The notes below the pieces were generated by a model. It worked only from the letters and a program-made list of their open reading frames with translations, made no database searches and had not been told where the DNA came from. 64,000 nt of DNA from Heloderma charlesbogerti (lineage: Eukaryota; Chordata; Lepidosauria; Squamata; Helodermatidae), in assembly GCA_026122225.1 (NCBI GenBank), contig JANEZZ010001491.1:1-64000 (forward strand). Reading direction: 5' to 3'. How positions within the stretch are numbered: the stretch's first letter is position 1; the number at the start of each line of letters is the position of its first letter. Position numbers and translations under genes: made by a program. Below are positions 12,505 through 25,704 of the stretch, piece by piece.

Positions 12505-12812
12505 TAGTTCACATGTAATTACAACCCAGAGTATGGGTTGAATATTGGTTATGGGTTGTTGTTGAATTGTGGGTGGTTGTTGCTGAATTATGGGTTGTCT
12601 TTATGTGCAAATTCTGCACTATCATTGAATGATGGCTTGTTAACCACAAACAACCCAGAGTTCACAACCCAACAACAAACCATGTGGTCCCTTCCTGAGT
12701 TATTCATGGTTAACAACCCATAGTTAAACTGTAGCGCCGGGTTTGTATGTTAACAAAAACCCATGACTCAAGAACTTTGTAAACTCAGCTCGTTCTCTGG
12801 ATCGTGAAACAG
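12505..12812. mobile_element. Fold-back element rich in GGTTGTT/AACAACC
   Basis: Left end ttagttcacatgtaatt and right end ggatcgtgaaac are loosely inverted. Inside, blocks of gggttgttgttgaatt and ttgctgaattatgggttgtc are mirrored by cacaacccaacaacaaacc and ggttaacaaccca. No coding capacity. Probable relative of the gttc-ended palindromic elements elsewhere in the window. Confidence 0.45.
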
Positions 12813-13059
12813 GCCTACAGAGCATCTCTATAGAGGGCAGCCTCTTCAATGCACATAGGCTGTGATGTAGAACTACAGCTTATGTACATACAGTAAGCCC
12901 CCCTCTACAGATATTACCCACAATGCATGGATGTCAGAGGAGGCATAGCTCATGGGAATGTGGGGATGAGGCCAGTGGGCCCACTCTCCCACTGATGTAA
13001 GTGTTAATTGAACGAGGGCGAATGACTGAATAGGGCTAATGACTCATTCATCTTACATT

Positions 13060-13145
13060 GTGAGAACATGGGATAATCCCATTTAGGTCTGCCTGAGCTC
13101 CTTGGAGGAAGGGAAGGATACACATGTGACAAATACATAAAATGT
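13060..13145 (+). repeat. Retroposon 3' tail remnant
   Basis: The stretch gagctccttggaggaaggga followed by an A-rich acaaatacataaaat tail is the usual '...ggagggcgggatataaat' LINE/SINE end of squamates. Confidence 0.4.
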
Positions 13146-14934
13146 ACTAAGATACAGGAAAAACTTAATATCCCAGACATCAAACGGAAACTAGGAGAGG
13201 GGGACATACTTCCGCTAGCCCTGGAATATTTAGGATTGCGATGCAAGGGGTCCACCACACTCAAATCTAGTACTAGCAGAACAGCTAACCTCCAGCAGTT
13301 TCCCCCTGACCCCAGCTCACTGGTACTACTGAAAAGAGAACTTTTGACAAAATTATGTACAGCTTTTAGTGCTCCCTTAAAGAGGGCACATGATCCAGGC
13401 CCTGGAGCCATCAGCATGACCATGAACAAAGGAAGACTGTGGGTTTTTTCCTTTGGTTCTGTCTTACTTGCCAAGGATATGCTGCTGCTTTAGCTTTAAC
13501 AGTGCAAGTCACTAAAGAAAATATAAGGCTAAAGAAAATCTAAAGGCGATAAAGAGGAAAAGCTCTGGAACAATGTTTATTCTCTATTTTGTTCAGAGTG
13601 AAGCAGGCAGCCACTTTTATGTTTCTCCCTCCCACTCAAGGCTTTGGAAAAATCTGGCCTTAGAAGATTATTTTAATGTAGGTGGCTATGCATGGAGTGT
13701 GAAAGAACATTATATAAACCACATCCATGCAGGAGACAAGCCACCCACGTGCAGAATAGAGAGAAGGTGCAGGCTAGTTGCCATGGTATGTCATGTACTG
13801 CTGAATTATTACAAATTTACTCTGAAAAAGGACTGAAAAGCTCTCATAAATTAACCTACCGGGAAAAATCTCCATATGCCATGACTCCCCTCCCATTTCT
13901 TTCTTTCTACTGACATGCAATGTTGTCAAACGAATCCTAGAATGTGCTGCTTGTAGGGCTTCACCCATGGATTCAACCAACCACTGGACTCAGAATGACC
14001 ATTATATAATGTTTATCTTCTTGTCTGTCACATGAATTGCTTCTATGTGGCTAATAGACCCCTCTCAATATTTATGAAGTTTGTGCTAAGAAAACCAAAT
14101 TGTTTGAAAAAAAGGGTGGGGGGAAGCAACTTAATTTTATTGAACATTTTAAATAAAACAATTAACACACACCTGTAGATCATAGGAATCAAGCGGCAGG
14201 ATCCTATACTGGTGCTGTGCCCTCACTAATTCCTTTGTGCTAGCAGGACACACCACTAGTGCAACAGGAATTAGTGCTTCCAGTAGCAACCCTGGACAGA
14301 TCGGGACAGGTCAGCGGAGTTCCCTTCTCTGAGCTCTGCTGACCTGCTCTGTTCTGGAAATGAGTGTTTCAGCTCTTTCCAGATGCTTGAGGAACCGCTA
14401 GCCCCCTGTTGCGCTAGCGGTGAGTCCTGCAAGCATACAGGCAGCACAGGATACTGACCACATTTTCCTGAATATCTGCAAACAAAGCAATGGTTATTTT
14501 ATAAAATGAGAAGTTCTGGCCTAACTAGAAGGCATCATCTTTTGCCCAGAAGCCCTGAACTCTAATCCCAGATTTGTCTAGGGACTCTGGATGTAATCAG
14601 CCACAGAGGTCCCTTATTCTGTTGCTTTACATGGCATTCAAAGCAGGCTGCAGAGATGAACCATGTCAAAAGCTCCATCTCACAGGAAGCCCTGCTCTGA
14701 ATGGAATGCTAGTGGGCTGTGTCCTCCTGACCCTCCTGGTAATTCTAAAATTACTTATCTGAAGAAGTGACTGAGTCACCACTCTCTCACAAGCAGCCTG
14801 CTAAGTAAAATGGATTTCGCATGGCATATGTGCTTATTTAGGTTATGGCTATGAAATACACCTCAGCTAGCCTGCAGCATTTTTGTGGCCTTCCTACTGA
14901 AATAGATGCCAACATGAGGTCACCACAATTGAAT

Positions 14935-15126
14935 TGGGGCTGTAGCCCAATGGGTGAGCATACACTCTGCATACTGAAGGTCCCAGGTTCAATCCCAAGC
15001 ACCTCCAGCTAGGGCAGGTAAAAGTCCTGCCCGAAACCCCAGAGAGCTGCTATCAGCCAGTGCTGACAATACTTGGCTAGATGGACCAATGGTCTGACTA
15101 GTATAAGGCAGCTTCCTGCGATCCCA
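14935..15126 (+). repeat. tRNA-derived SINE (second family)
   Basis: An A-box-like gtagcccaatgggtgagca and a B-box ggttcaatcc (14987-14996) begin the element. The body contains ctagatggaccaatggtctgac, and it ends with agtataaggcagcttcctg. Related copies lie at 24221-24405, 53572-53757 and, partial, 19662-19742. This family differs from the Sauria SINEs. Confidence 0.7.
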
Positions 15127-15779
15127 TGACGTGGTCCCTTTACAAGCTGACTGTGAGGGCACAAATTGCAGAAACCATGCATACAGCCTCTACGTGGAGA
15201 CAGCAGTGCATACAAATGACACCTCTGTGTGAGCACCTCTCAGTGTCTTCCTTCCTGCCTCTTTCATCTTTTACCTGGTTCTGTTTTTCTGTCTTTTGTA
15301 CTACTCGACTAAGATGTCATAATGAGATTAAATTCAGAACTCAGGCGTCTTTAACTTCTGTAAAGCTTTTAAAATTTGATTTTAATGGCAGTTTTCTTCT
15401 GTTCCATAGATCATCTGACTATAGTCTGCTCACTTGGGCACTGAGATAGCAGCTGAAGGCTTGCTCTCTCCTGCAGCATGCACACTTTTTTGAATTTGTA
15501 TTATATGCTTCACAAGACCTGTTGATTTCAGGCTAGGTAGCATTATAGCAACTTTATATCCAATAACCCCCTGCCTGCCCTTGACGTTTTATTCTCCTTG
15601 TACTTTTTTATATGTATGTATGTATGTATGTATGACTGGGTACTCCCAATAAGATATTCAGGTACCTATACCAACAAGAATTTATGTTTCAATGCTTTCT
15701 CATTTATTTCCCCCACGAAAAACATACTTAGGTCTTAGAGACACTTGAGTACTCACATAATGAGATACACATAATGTAT

Positions 15780-15965
15780 GTGAATTTATTTATTTTAGGA
15801 AATATATATAATGCTTTTCATGTCTTGGGGTGAAAATTCCAAAACAGTTCAGAAAATAAAGTCATAAAAAATACAATAAAGCCAATCAAGAAAATAATAA
15901 AACAATATAATACCTCATTCAAAATACAACAGTAATTCAACAGTAATAAAACATTAAAATATTTC
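15780..15965 (-). repeat. LINE 3' end, reverse orientation
   Basis: The order ttatttatttta, a degenerate gcttttcatgtcttgggg block, then a long A-rich aaaatacaataaagcc...aataaaacaatataat stretch matches the reverse complement of squamate L2-like LINE 3' ends. It is old and diverged. Confidence 0.35.
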
Positions 15966-16589
15966 ATTCAAAAATATCTCATTTCTTGCATATAGGATAT
16001 CATGTGCAATGTGCTTATATGGGCTGGGATCATTTATTCACGTGGTACTGATTTCTGATATAGACAGACAACCACCTGAAGAAATAAACTGAACTGCATA
16101 TTAGAAGTTTCAAATTTTGCCTTGTGTTGGTGTATTTATGCTCTTATACATACTTTGCATGCTTTATTGCGCTTGACCTCTTGGACGACATCATATTGTA
16201 TAGCTTGACTTTATTTTGCAAAATTCAGAATCCTCTTTCAGATCCGTCTCGCTCAGATTTTATCAACTGGTAACTATTTGTAACTGGAGAAGACAGTAGC
16301 TTTCAGGATCTTTAATTTGTTTTTTGTTGCACCTACTGCTGGTTTATAACGATTTTACTATTGTTTTAGCCTCCATTTCATTACTTTTATTATTTTTATG
16401 TGAAAAGGCAGAATGCCAAATCACCAATATATTTACTGATTCTCACAAGGGGCTGATCCAGTTTCTTCCCATACCAGCAGGCATCTTCCCATTATCTACT
16501 GCGGGAGTCGCTTAAAGATAAAGAGACCCCATTTCGTTATGAAATGGGAAACCAGCTGAAGGTGACTGCAACATCTAAAACAAACATCA

Positions 16590-16739
<150 letters not shown>

Positions 16740-18006
16740 TCAGAGATGTACCAACCTCAGTTTCTCTTCTCTTTCTCTCAAAATAAATATGCATATATTC
16801 ATTAGCCTTGCTTCCATGTTGTGCCTACCACAAAGGAAAAGATGTCAGAAACAACCTTAAACAGGTTTAAACTCGGAAGACTGCTTTAGGCTCCACAGAG
16901 ATGTTATTTTCAGCCTGAGGGCAATTCTGAACAAGTTGCCCCAAAGGGTTTTCCTCTGTGTGAAGACTGTCAGCTCAAGGAATAGAGTACCTGCACCTCA
17001 GTGGATGCTTGTTAGGGATGCTAGCTAGATGCAAGTTTCAAAAATGAGGTACACTGCTAAGCTGTGATGCTTGTGCCATGTACTATATGAATATATACAA
17101 AGACACCCATTTTGTACTTCTGTGGAGCTACGAAGTATTGAAAAAGGATACCTCCACCAGCCCTTGTATTTGGGCAGTTGGGCTTGAATCTCTATCAGAA
17201 GGAATGAGAACAACACAATGAGTCATGCTGTGATGTGCTTCTTTCATAGCAACAACTAAAATATTACGCACTTATTATCAATTCTATATGAAAAGGTTTT
17301 ATACTGGTATTCCTCCTAACTTTGAAGCTGCAGAGGTGGGCGGGGATCATCCTGGCAGTTGCATGGTGATCCCCTCCTGGCCCACAGCTCCAAACATGTG
17401 AGGAAGGCTTGGAGTTGACCACGCAGGGCCAAACAGACAAGCCCCATACCTCCTTTCGTGCTCCACCATGCATGGGCCAAAGCCAAAATGCTCCCCGTCT
17501 CTCTTTTTCCTGCAAAAAAAAGTGGTGAGGGCTTCCTTGGGTCGGCCCAGAAATAAGCAAAGCTATTTCCTAGTTTTTCTGAGAAAAGGTTGGCTTATTC
17601 TAATTCAGTCTGATTTGACCTAAAGAGAGCTTGCTAATCACTAGGAGGTATTGAAAGCCACTGAGATGCCAGGGGAATCAACTCCTGTCCTCTCTCTCCT
17701 GGCAGAAGTTGTCCACAAGGATGACCAAGGTGAAATCAGTCCCTAAACAGAGCCTGAAATCAGACTGAGCATCAAATGCATGACTACAGGTCACCCAGTA
17801 TTTAACTAGTAATTTAGAACTCTCAGTATATACAAACGGTCCAATCGTCAGCCATTTTCCTCCATTTAATATCACCAATGGTGCATATGAATTGCATGCT
17901 CCACCATGGCCCCACCCATACATTTATTTTTAAATTTTCTACAATGCTTTTCTAATATCTGTTACTCAATGTACAGCAACAAAAACAAGAGCCAATATTA
18001 ACAGCA

Positions 18007-18008
<2 letters not shown>

Positions 18009-18039
<31 letters not shown>
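18009..18039. repeat. (AT)n microsatellite
   Basis: An uninterrupted run of about 15 AT dinucleotides. Confidence 0.95.
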
Positions 18040-18041
<2 letters not shown>

Positions 18042-18241
18042 GAGCACTGCAGAGAAAATGTAGGGTTTCTCTTCAGATAGTGTTGATGGTAATGGATTAG
18101 GGCCTATATCAGGAAAAAAAATCCATTTGGGCACAATATCCATGATCAGAACAAAAAATGTGAACATGCAATCTGCCCATTTTCAGTATGACTGTTAAAC
18201 AAAAGGTAGGTTTTTCTTCAGAATGATGTTTTTATAAACAT

Positions 18242-18352
18242 TGGGCTGGATCCGGACTTACTCATACTTAGAATGAACCCATAGAAATAAGTGGACACCC
18301 CACTGATTTCAGTGGGTCTTCTCTAGGTAACCCTACATCTGGATCCAATCCA
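18242..18352. mobile_element. Small fold-back MITE ('ggatcc' type)
   Basis: Terminal segments tgggctggatccggactta and ctacatctggatccaatcca are inverted relative to each other. The centre has acccatagaaataagtgg mirrored by cactgatttcagtgggt. No coding capacity. A similar core occurs near 50885-50960 and 63743-63838. Confidence 0.6.
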
Positions 18353-19041
18353 TTATCTGCAAGACAACAGTAACTAAAAATAAACAGAACTCACCTATGC
18401 AAAAAAGAATTCAGGGCTAAGGGTAAAAGGGATTTTAAAATCCCCTTAAATCTCTTGTTACAACCACAATGAACTAATGCTGACTTTGTTATGATAGACT
18501 TCCTGCTGAACCACAACATTCTTAGCATAGAAAATCATAACTTTTGCTAACCAGCATGTAGACTTTGAGTCTACACACTCAAAGCGGACTTTGAATTTAT
18601 GTTATCTCTAGCTGAATAGCTAGATAAAACCAACAACCAATTAATTCAAGTGCATTCATATTAATCTTTTGTAGTAGAAATGGCAAAGAATCCTGGGATC
18701 CCTTAAAGACTAACAATGCCCATGATCCAGCCAAAGCTTAGAAATCCTACTGGGAGAGAATTAAGCTCATGCTTAATACCTGTGGACATCAGCAGGACTA
18801 TGAATGTTGTAAGTCTGTCTATTTGAACCAACATTGGATCGTAGCACGAACTCTCATAGGCTGGAGCTAATTTACAACATGTAAACGTAGACTAGCGTGT
18901 GGTAACCAACAGTCTTATTTTCAGAGGTGTAGCGGTAAATTTTGAAGTGCAGCCACTCATCATGACAGTCCTGATAGCCACTCCCCCAAGGAGAATCCAA
19001 AAATACAGGCAGCTGTGTTGATCTATATCTATCTCTCTGAC

Positions 19042-19492
19042 CTGGTTTGCCAATTATGACAAGCCACCATGGGTTATTTGAACTGTGGGGCTTGTTGCAC
19101 GCTGGCCATTTTTAAAATCCAAGCCATGGCTTGCTGTGTTGTGCAAACCTGACCAGTATGGGTTGTTGGCATGGTTAATAAACCACCCGGAACCCATGAG
19201 TAATGTTAGGGTTGTCTAACAGAAGCAGATGTTTTGTAAAGCGAATGTGTTTTAATTGCCCATTCAAGACCAAGCCACCCCAAAATACTTTGCGTTACAA
19301 CAGGAACAGCTCACAACAATATGTTGTTGGGCTGTCTTAGGGTTATGTGAGAGTTGTTTAACCCTCACATAAGCCACCCTTGTGGGGCTCAGAGGACACA
19401 ATTAGCCACAGTCCCTGCCCCTCCGGCATGCGCCGCAATGCACTGTAGCTTAAATAAGCCACGGTTGACTGCAGTGATTGTGCAAACCCAGT
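19042..19492. mobile_element. Large palindromic DNA element, copy A
   Basis: Ends: ctggtttgccaattatgac at the left and gtgattgtgcaaaccca at the right, imperfectly inverted. Repeated caagccatggcttg-type motifs and gttgtttaaccctcac recur across it. About 450 bp, no coding frame. Related to the next two elements. Confidence 0.5.
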
Positions 19493-19661
19493 CACTGGAT
19501 TGCAGTTAATTCAGAGGGAACACAGAAGTCTAACGACATCATTGCCCATGATAATTAAGTAGTCCTGACATTTCGACCCTGCGAGCCCTGCCTTCACTAC
19601 ACCACTGCTTCTCTTATGCATGTTTACTAGTTCCACTAGTTCAGTGCAAGTTTTCCAAGCA

Positions 19662-19742
19662 GCTTTAGTCCATGGCTTGAACATGTGCTTTGTATGCAGA
19701 GGGACCCATGTTCAATCCCCATGTCTCTAGTTAAAGCAGGGG
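19662..19742 (+). repeat. Partial tRNA-derived SINE (second family)
   Basis: The segment gaacatgtgctttgtatgca ... gttcaatccccatgtctc matches the head of the SINE at 53572-53757. The body is missing. Confidence 0.5.
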
Positions 19743-19839
19743 TGGGCAGTCTTTTTTCCTGTCAACAACCCTTGGTGGGGTAATCAGGAGCTGCATGTCA
19801 GTGGTGAGTGGGACCAGAGCCAAAAGTGGGATGGGCCAC

Positions 19840-19880
19840 CACTTCTCTCTCTCTCTCTCTCCCTCCCTCCCTCTCCTTCT
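19840..19880 (+). repeat. (CT)n / (CCCT)n low-complexity tract
   Basis: Runs of ctctctctctctct followed by ccctccctccctctcc. Confidence 0.8.
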
Positions 19881-20404
19881 TTCTTAAATGAAGAGCAGTA
19901 AAATCTTTTATTTAAACCTTATTAACAACATGTCATTACACGGTTTTCATAATAATGCTGAAGTTTTTATTATGGCAGCAATGGTGAATCTATTAAAATC
20001 TTTTGATAGATTAATCTTTTTGATTAATGAGGCAACAGATTAAAACAAATATTAATTATTTTTATTTTTTCATAGGTACTTATAAATCCTTGACTGGCAG
20101 GCACCTTTTTATAACGAGAAGGCGTGTGTGTTGGGAGAGAGGAGGAAGGATGGAAAAATAAGAGGGTCTTCCTCCAGCCACGCTGTAAATCAGTGCAGGG
20201 CACTGAATATTAAAGTCATGCTTCTACAGCCTATTTAACTATACGTCTGAAAATGACTAATCAAGGTATCCCAATTGTAACTAAGTGTTCTGGTAGGTAT
20301 GACAGCAGCTTGGCCTGAGGGGCTGTCTGTCAAAAGAGAAGTCCCTCCTCCCACCTTCCATATGTTTCTCCCAACATATTCCAGTGGTCGTCTGAGACTG
20401 CAGG

Positions 20405-20766
20405 CCAGTTCGTGTGACATGACAGCCCACCACAGGTTAACTTACCTGCAAGGAGTGCAGCACCTACTGGCCACCATTTGAATATGCAAGCCCTAGACAG
20501 GGATTGCTGTGGCTTGTTGTGTCATCCAGACCCAGGAGGCGGGGGTTATTGAGGGTTAAACAACCCTTGCATAATCATAAAACAGATCATGGATTATGTT
20601 AGGGTTGTTTAACCCTCAAATAACCACTCCCTCCCATGTTTTAACAACATGACAAGCCATTGCAACCTCCGGCCAGGGCTTGGATATTCATAATTGTGGG
20701 TGGCAAGCACCACGGTGCCCCAAAGGTTAATTAACCCACAGTGGACTGTCATATCATCTGAACCAG
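20405..20766. mobile_element. Large palindromic DNA element, copy B
   Basis: Ends ccagttcgtgtgacatgaca and tgtcatatcatctgaaccagg are inverted copies of each other. Internally gggttaaacaacccttgc mirrors agggttgtttaaccctc, and ggcttgttgtgtcatccaga mirrors ttttaacaacatgacaagcc. The element can fold into one long hairpin centred near 20590. No open frame of interest. Confidence 0.65.
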
Positions 20767-20829
20767 GTCACTACTTCAAATTTCCCAGCCTCATGAAGTT
20801 AGTCATGCAGCCACAAGATCTAGAGCCTT

Positions 20830-21093
20830 TTTGGTGGTTGAACCCACCTTGTGCAATGCTCTGCCAATGGAGAGTTGTCAGGCCCCAACACTGTACTGTT
20901 TTAGGCAGTGTGTGAAAACAGAAGGGGTATTTGTTTAACAGTTTTAATAGCCCTTGAATGTGTGTTTTAGCCCTTATTGTAACTACTGTTTTTATATACT
21001 TCTTGTTGGTGGTGTTGGTTTTTTCATTGCCTTGAGTTCCCTTTCAGGTAAATAGGTGGGATATAATCTTTTCAAACAAACAAACAAACAAAC
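20830..21093 (+). repeat. L2-like LINE 3' end with (CAAA)n tail
   Basis: It begins with caatgctctgccaatggaga, the usual 'ggaatgccctcccc' block just downstream of the LINE coding end. Then come a T-rich stretch, gccttgagttccctttcagg and ggtgggatataatc, ending in (CAAA)n at about 21074-21093. The same 3' region follows the coding remnant at 42737-43140. Confidence 0.55.
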
Positions 21094-21192
21094 GGGAGTG
21101 GAGAACACAGTTTCAGTGGCTGCTGGGACCTGTCAGTTCAGGAGCAGGCCTGAGGGAAAGAAAGTTAGGTGGTTTGTCTAAAGCCTCTCCTG

Positions 21193-21240
21193 GTTGTGTG
21201 TGTGTGTGTGTGTGTGTACACGCATACATACACACACACA
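21193..21240. repeat. (TG)n/(CA)n compound microsatellite
   Basis: About 13 TG units, a short spacer (tacacgcatacata), then (CA)6. The two halves are mutually inverted. Confidence 0.9.
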
Positions 21241-21753
21241 CTTGTCCAATCCTTTAAAATGACTATAGAGATGGTGTAGCTAGAAGTTGTAACAAAGTTT
21301 GCTTTTTTTAGGCTTGAGTTTATGTCCTGTATGTTACCTCTTGCTTTTCATTGTCTTTTTGGCCTATGAATAAAGTAAGCCACATTTGGAGAATTGAGTG
21401 AACCCCTTGGTCTGCCTAATTAGTGGAGGTTCCTTCTGTACAGTTCTCCTCAACAACATACCCTAGATCCTGCCTATTGTATTCAGACTTAAGGGTGCTC
21501 CCACCCCAGTCAGGTGAATGTGGCAAAATAAAGAATGGTGGCAGGAAGCCTACATGTGCAGAAATGGGCTATATTTTATTTATTTTCTCAACACTTGAGA
21601 GCATCCTAGGTCAAAGGGAGGTGTTAGGCGTCACACCAATGTACTGCATTTCTGGACAACCCAGCACCAGCACCTGAGCAAGAACATCTGCGAGAGGATA
21701 ACTGAAGGATTGTAATTTTCCTGTTGCTCAACTGCCACTGAGCCATTGACTCA

Positions 21754-22094
21754 GTTCACACTATCACCACCACAGCTTAAACAAAGCACAGTGACTTGTT
21801 TAAGCCATGGCACGTGCTGGAGCGTGTTGAGTGCCATTTGCCTAATTATCTTCCTGGGTGTGGCTTGTCATGTCATCTGAACCCAAGTGGCATGGCTTGT
21901 ATGAGGGGGAAAGAACCCTCAAATAACCCATGGCCTGTTGTTGGGGTTGCTTTCCCCTCATACAAGCCATGCTGCTCTGGTTTGGACAACACGACAAGCT
22001 GAGCCTGGGCGGGTAATTAGGCAAATGACACCTGGCACACGCCTCAGCTCAAACAAGCCATGGTGGCTTGTTTAAGCCATAGTGATTGTATGAA
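21754..22094. mobile_element. Large palindromic DNA element, copy C
   Basis: Ends gttcacactatcac and gtgattgtatgaac are inverted. Arms continue: tggcttgtcatgtcatctga against gtttggacaacacgacaagc, and ggcatggcttgtatgaggggg against cccctcatacaagccatgctg. The palindromy is strong enough that open frames on the two strands (21796-22002 and 21842-22024) give mirror-related peptides containing SGMACMRGKEP and SSMACMRGKQP. These peptides come from the hairpin, not from genes. Confidence 0.7.
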
Positions 22095-24220
22095 CCATTG
22101 TTTCTCTACACCACTATAATAGGAAATATGAAGAAATTAGATACAGTGCATGGAGCAATAATATGTCAGAAACAGGAGGTAACAATGGCTTTTAGAGTCA
22201 GAGCAGGACTTCTGTTTTATATTTCCTGTTAGTACAGCTCAAGCTGGCTGATCAGAAGCAAGTTGTAATTTTGCAAACAGGATCCACGAGTGCAAGAAGG
22301 CTGGTTACAAAAATATTCTGGGGTTGGTGTTATTTTTCCAGTTTAAAAGCCCACCAAATAACTTGGCTCTTTTCAAAAGTAGATTTGGTATTCTACTCAG
22401 CATGTAGCTGAACACCAGCATTCCTGTGGTACTGACTTGCATTACAGGATGATTATTTTCTTATTTTCACACACACACACAACCACCTTAGTACATGCCA
22501 CGTGCCAATTTGAATGTCTTATAAGATATGAGAGCACAGCCGCTTTCGTGCTTTTCCACAAGCAAAAATTTCACCCATGATGTTCCAGTGAAGAATCACA
22601 TTTCTAAAGCTTTTTTTTTTAAACACAGAGGAAAGAACTTGTTTATTTCGAGCCATTATTAATGCATACATTGTATTTAATGAGCAAAACCCAGTGCATA
22701 CATACAGAATGAATGCTAAGTAGTTTGTTTTTTAAAGTATAGAATGCAGCTTCAAAGCCCCTGGGGCCCACAAATCATTTGTGGAAGAGTCCCACTGAAC
22801 CCAATCAGACTTCACCACAGCATATACTTTTCATAGACCCCTGTCATAAAGCCTGAGATATATGGGGCTTTATCATGATTGCCCTACAGCAAAGTTAGGG
22901 AATTTTATTATTAACATATGTCAGGACCACTAGCCCTAGGAGATGCCTATATTAATTTCTGCATTCTACTTAGTTTTCTGTAGGTTTTAGAAATTAATCA
23001 TGTGATTGCTAGCAAGGACAGCCCAATTAATTCAGAGCTAGGTACTGGATAAGGCTTTCACTATGTTCTTCCCCACTCACCTTGTTTACCTGCCTGTGAG
23101 TACAAATGAAAGATGCCACCAAATCAGACTCCATAGTTAACTACAAAGTGAATGCTTTTGTACGACATTCACAGGGAATGAATTATAGAAGAGAAAGATC
23201 AGAAGTCAAATTCGATGAGTAAAAGAAACGTGGGGAGAAAATAAGGAGGAGCTGATGCCCCATGGTTAATTTCAATGACAAGATAGGATACGGTCCAAGC
23301 CTCCTGAACACATGCCATTGAAGGCACCTTTTGCTGAAACCTAGATTTACAGGGATAGACTATGGTTACTCAGTGGTAAGGCATGTACATATGCTCAGAC
23401 ATACTGTTATTTCTTAGCATGATCCACAGCTTGAATCCTGGCACTGACAATGTGGCCAGGGGCACAGCTCCTTTTCAAATTAAGTCATGGTGATACCGAA
23501 GGGCAAGAATGAGATGGGCAGAAAAAGCTGCTGGCTCTCATCTCCACCCCTTGGGGTTTGTCCTCCTCCAGAGCTTCTAAGTAGACTCTCCAGCACTTGT
23601 GGTAGTATTTCACTGAGTAAATATGTAAACACACTGACAAACACTAAATCATAAATAGGAAATTCAACACAACAACAACATCCTCTGCAGTAGCTGCAAG
23701 AGCCTCATAGAGACCCTGACTGAAATACTATATGCATGCATGGGGTGAGTGTGGCCTGTGCAATGCACCCAGTGAGGCAAACAAAAAGCACACTCCTAGT
23801 GAGAGTACCTAGAGATAAAGAACAGCAGCTAGCTCATGGATGTTGCCAGGCATGAGCTTTTCCATCAGCTGTTTAGATAATATTATCAACTTTGCAGGTT
23901 TAGCCTCCTTTATGCTCCATATGTTGTAAAAAACAACAATCCAAAATACAAGAACAAACCAGGACAAGAGATTAAAGATTACTTTCCTATGTTTGGCAGC
24001 ACGTGTAAAATGATATCACCTCTGTTATCTCCTTTGAGAGCAGCTTCATCACATTCACAGGTTGTGTGGCATTAGAAATGGGCCAGGTTAGCATTACAAG
24101 AGAAGCTCAAAGAAGGAAGCCAGAGGGGAGCTAAACAGAAACTGAAAATGTCTTGGGTGACTCAGGAACCAATGGTGCCTTTAGGGGGTTGTCTCAGGTG
24201 GGGTAGTTGTTGTTAAGAAG

Positions 24221-24405
24221 AGACTGTAACTCAGTGGTAGAGCACAGGCTTTGCATGGAGAAGGTCCCAGGTTCAATCCCCAGCATCTCCAGCCAGGGCA
24301 GGAAAAACTGCTTGAAACCCTGGAGAGCAGCTGCCAGTCAGTACTGACAATACTAGATGCACCAAGGGTCTGACTCAGTATAAGGTACCTTCCTACGTTC
24401 CTATG
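24221..24405 (+). repeat. tRNA-derived SINE (second family)
   Basis: Head: gtaactcagtggtagagcac and B-box ggttcaatcc. Body: accctggagagcagctgcca and caagggtctgactcagtata. Complete copy. Confidence 0.8.
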
Positions 24406-25569
24406 TGGCATAAGCTATAATGCAGCACAGAACAGAAGCTGGTGGGCAGATATTTTTGCCAGCCTGTTCAAAGCATATTAAAATGCTGGGAAGCAATTCA
24501 GCCTCTTCTGTACCCTGCAATGGGTCAGCTGTTCAGTGGGAAGCTCAAGATCCTACCAAAGCTTACTTTCTTCTGTTGATCAGTGAAGCAGCAAAACAGA
24601 GGAACGTAGTTAATTAGGCTTCTGATTAATTTTCAAATAAATTATTAATACTTATTTGCTCTACAATTTACTAATACCTCCTATCACATAAACAACTCAG
24701 ACGCGCTCCAAGCAAGAACTGAGCAAACCTAGGTAAACATTTTGAGAAGCAAATATTATTTCCATTTCATAGGTGAGAAAAAAATATGAAAAGACCAAGA
24801 CAAATTGTTGACAGAAATAGGATTTACATAGCAGTATCAGGGAAGGTGGCTGGCTGTACAAGTATGAACTTGAATAGCCTAGAGGACAGTGCCTTTATTT
24901 TTGAGCGGCCTGGAGAAAGCATCAAAGACGGTTGGATAAATGCAAATAAATGGGAGCTTTGTTGTGTTGAGAGGGTTCAGTAATCAGGACATAAAAAGTT
25001 GGTCATTCAGGAGATCTAGGCAATCAAGATTTAAAACAATGGATATTCTGCAGTAGTGGCTTGCTTTCATCTAATGCTATAACAAGAGAAGGTCACAGAC
25101 TATGCTCCACTCTTGTCTTTCAGGCAAGGCTGAACTAGTCTATATGTATTGAGCTTGCCCTGAAATGTGGCCAACAATTTTGTTCATGACTTCAGAGGAC
25201 ACTGGGGACATTGTGCACTGGGCACTCCTGCATCCTTCATTGCGGCATATAAATAGCATGTTTATCAGCAAGGACAGTGCAGACTTGAATGCAGAGTAGC
25301 CAAACATTCTTTTCGGCCCTCACTCATTCCCTACCAGAAGTTCTGTCGTGTCTTGCTTACTTTCCTGTGGGTATTGAACATGTCAGCAGGAACGTGAACA
25401 AGTGGAAATGGTGCTTCAGTGAGGTTATAGCCAAAAACTACAGGAAGTGGAAGACAATGAAACACACTCTATTTTTCTTTTAGTGATAAATGATGGTATA
25501 CAAAGTATTATCCCAACAGTAGTACACAATATAGGCTGTATATTTGGATATATATTTTGAGGGGGGTGG

Positions 25570-25704
25570 TATGATGATGGTATTTTCTAATAGTTGTTTA
25601 TTGTATTTTGTGGATTTGATTTTATTGTATGTATATTTTATGGTTGTAAGCCACTTTGACTTTGTCTTTGGAAAAAAAGGAGTACAAATTTAAATAATAA
25701 AATG
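25570..25704 (+). repeat. LINE/SINE 3' tail remnant
   Basis: The order tattgtattttgtggatt, tggttgtaagccactttga, ggagtacaaatttaaataataaa is the common squamate LINE 3' end. Confidence 0.45.

Noticed and set aside
13004..13493. Overlapping open frames on both strands (156 aa minus, 85 aa plus)
   Set aside because: No domain, splice signals or recognisable family; codon pattern is not convincing, and the left end is a retroposon tail.
14196..14460. Possible fold-back element (ggatcctatactggtgctgtg / cagcacaggatactgacc)
   Set aside because: Ends are weakly inverted only; interior pairing not good enough to support a feature.
14987..14996. tRNA-like B-boxes (ggttcaatcc) as functional tRNA genes, also at 24221 and 53572
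   Set aside because: No cloverleaf with acceptor stem can be formed and the sequence continues into a SINE body.
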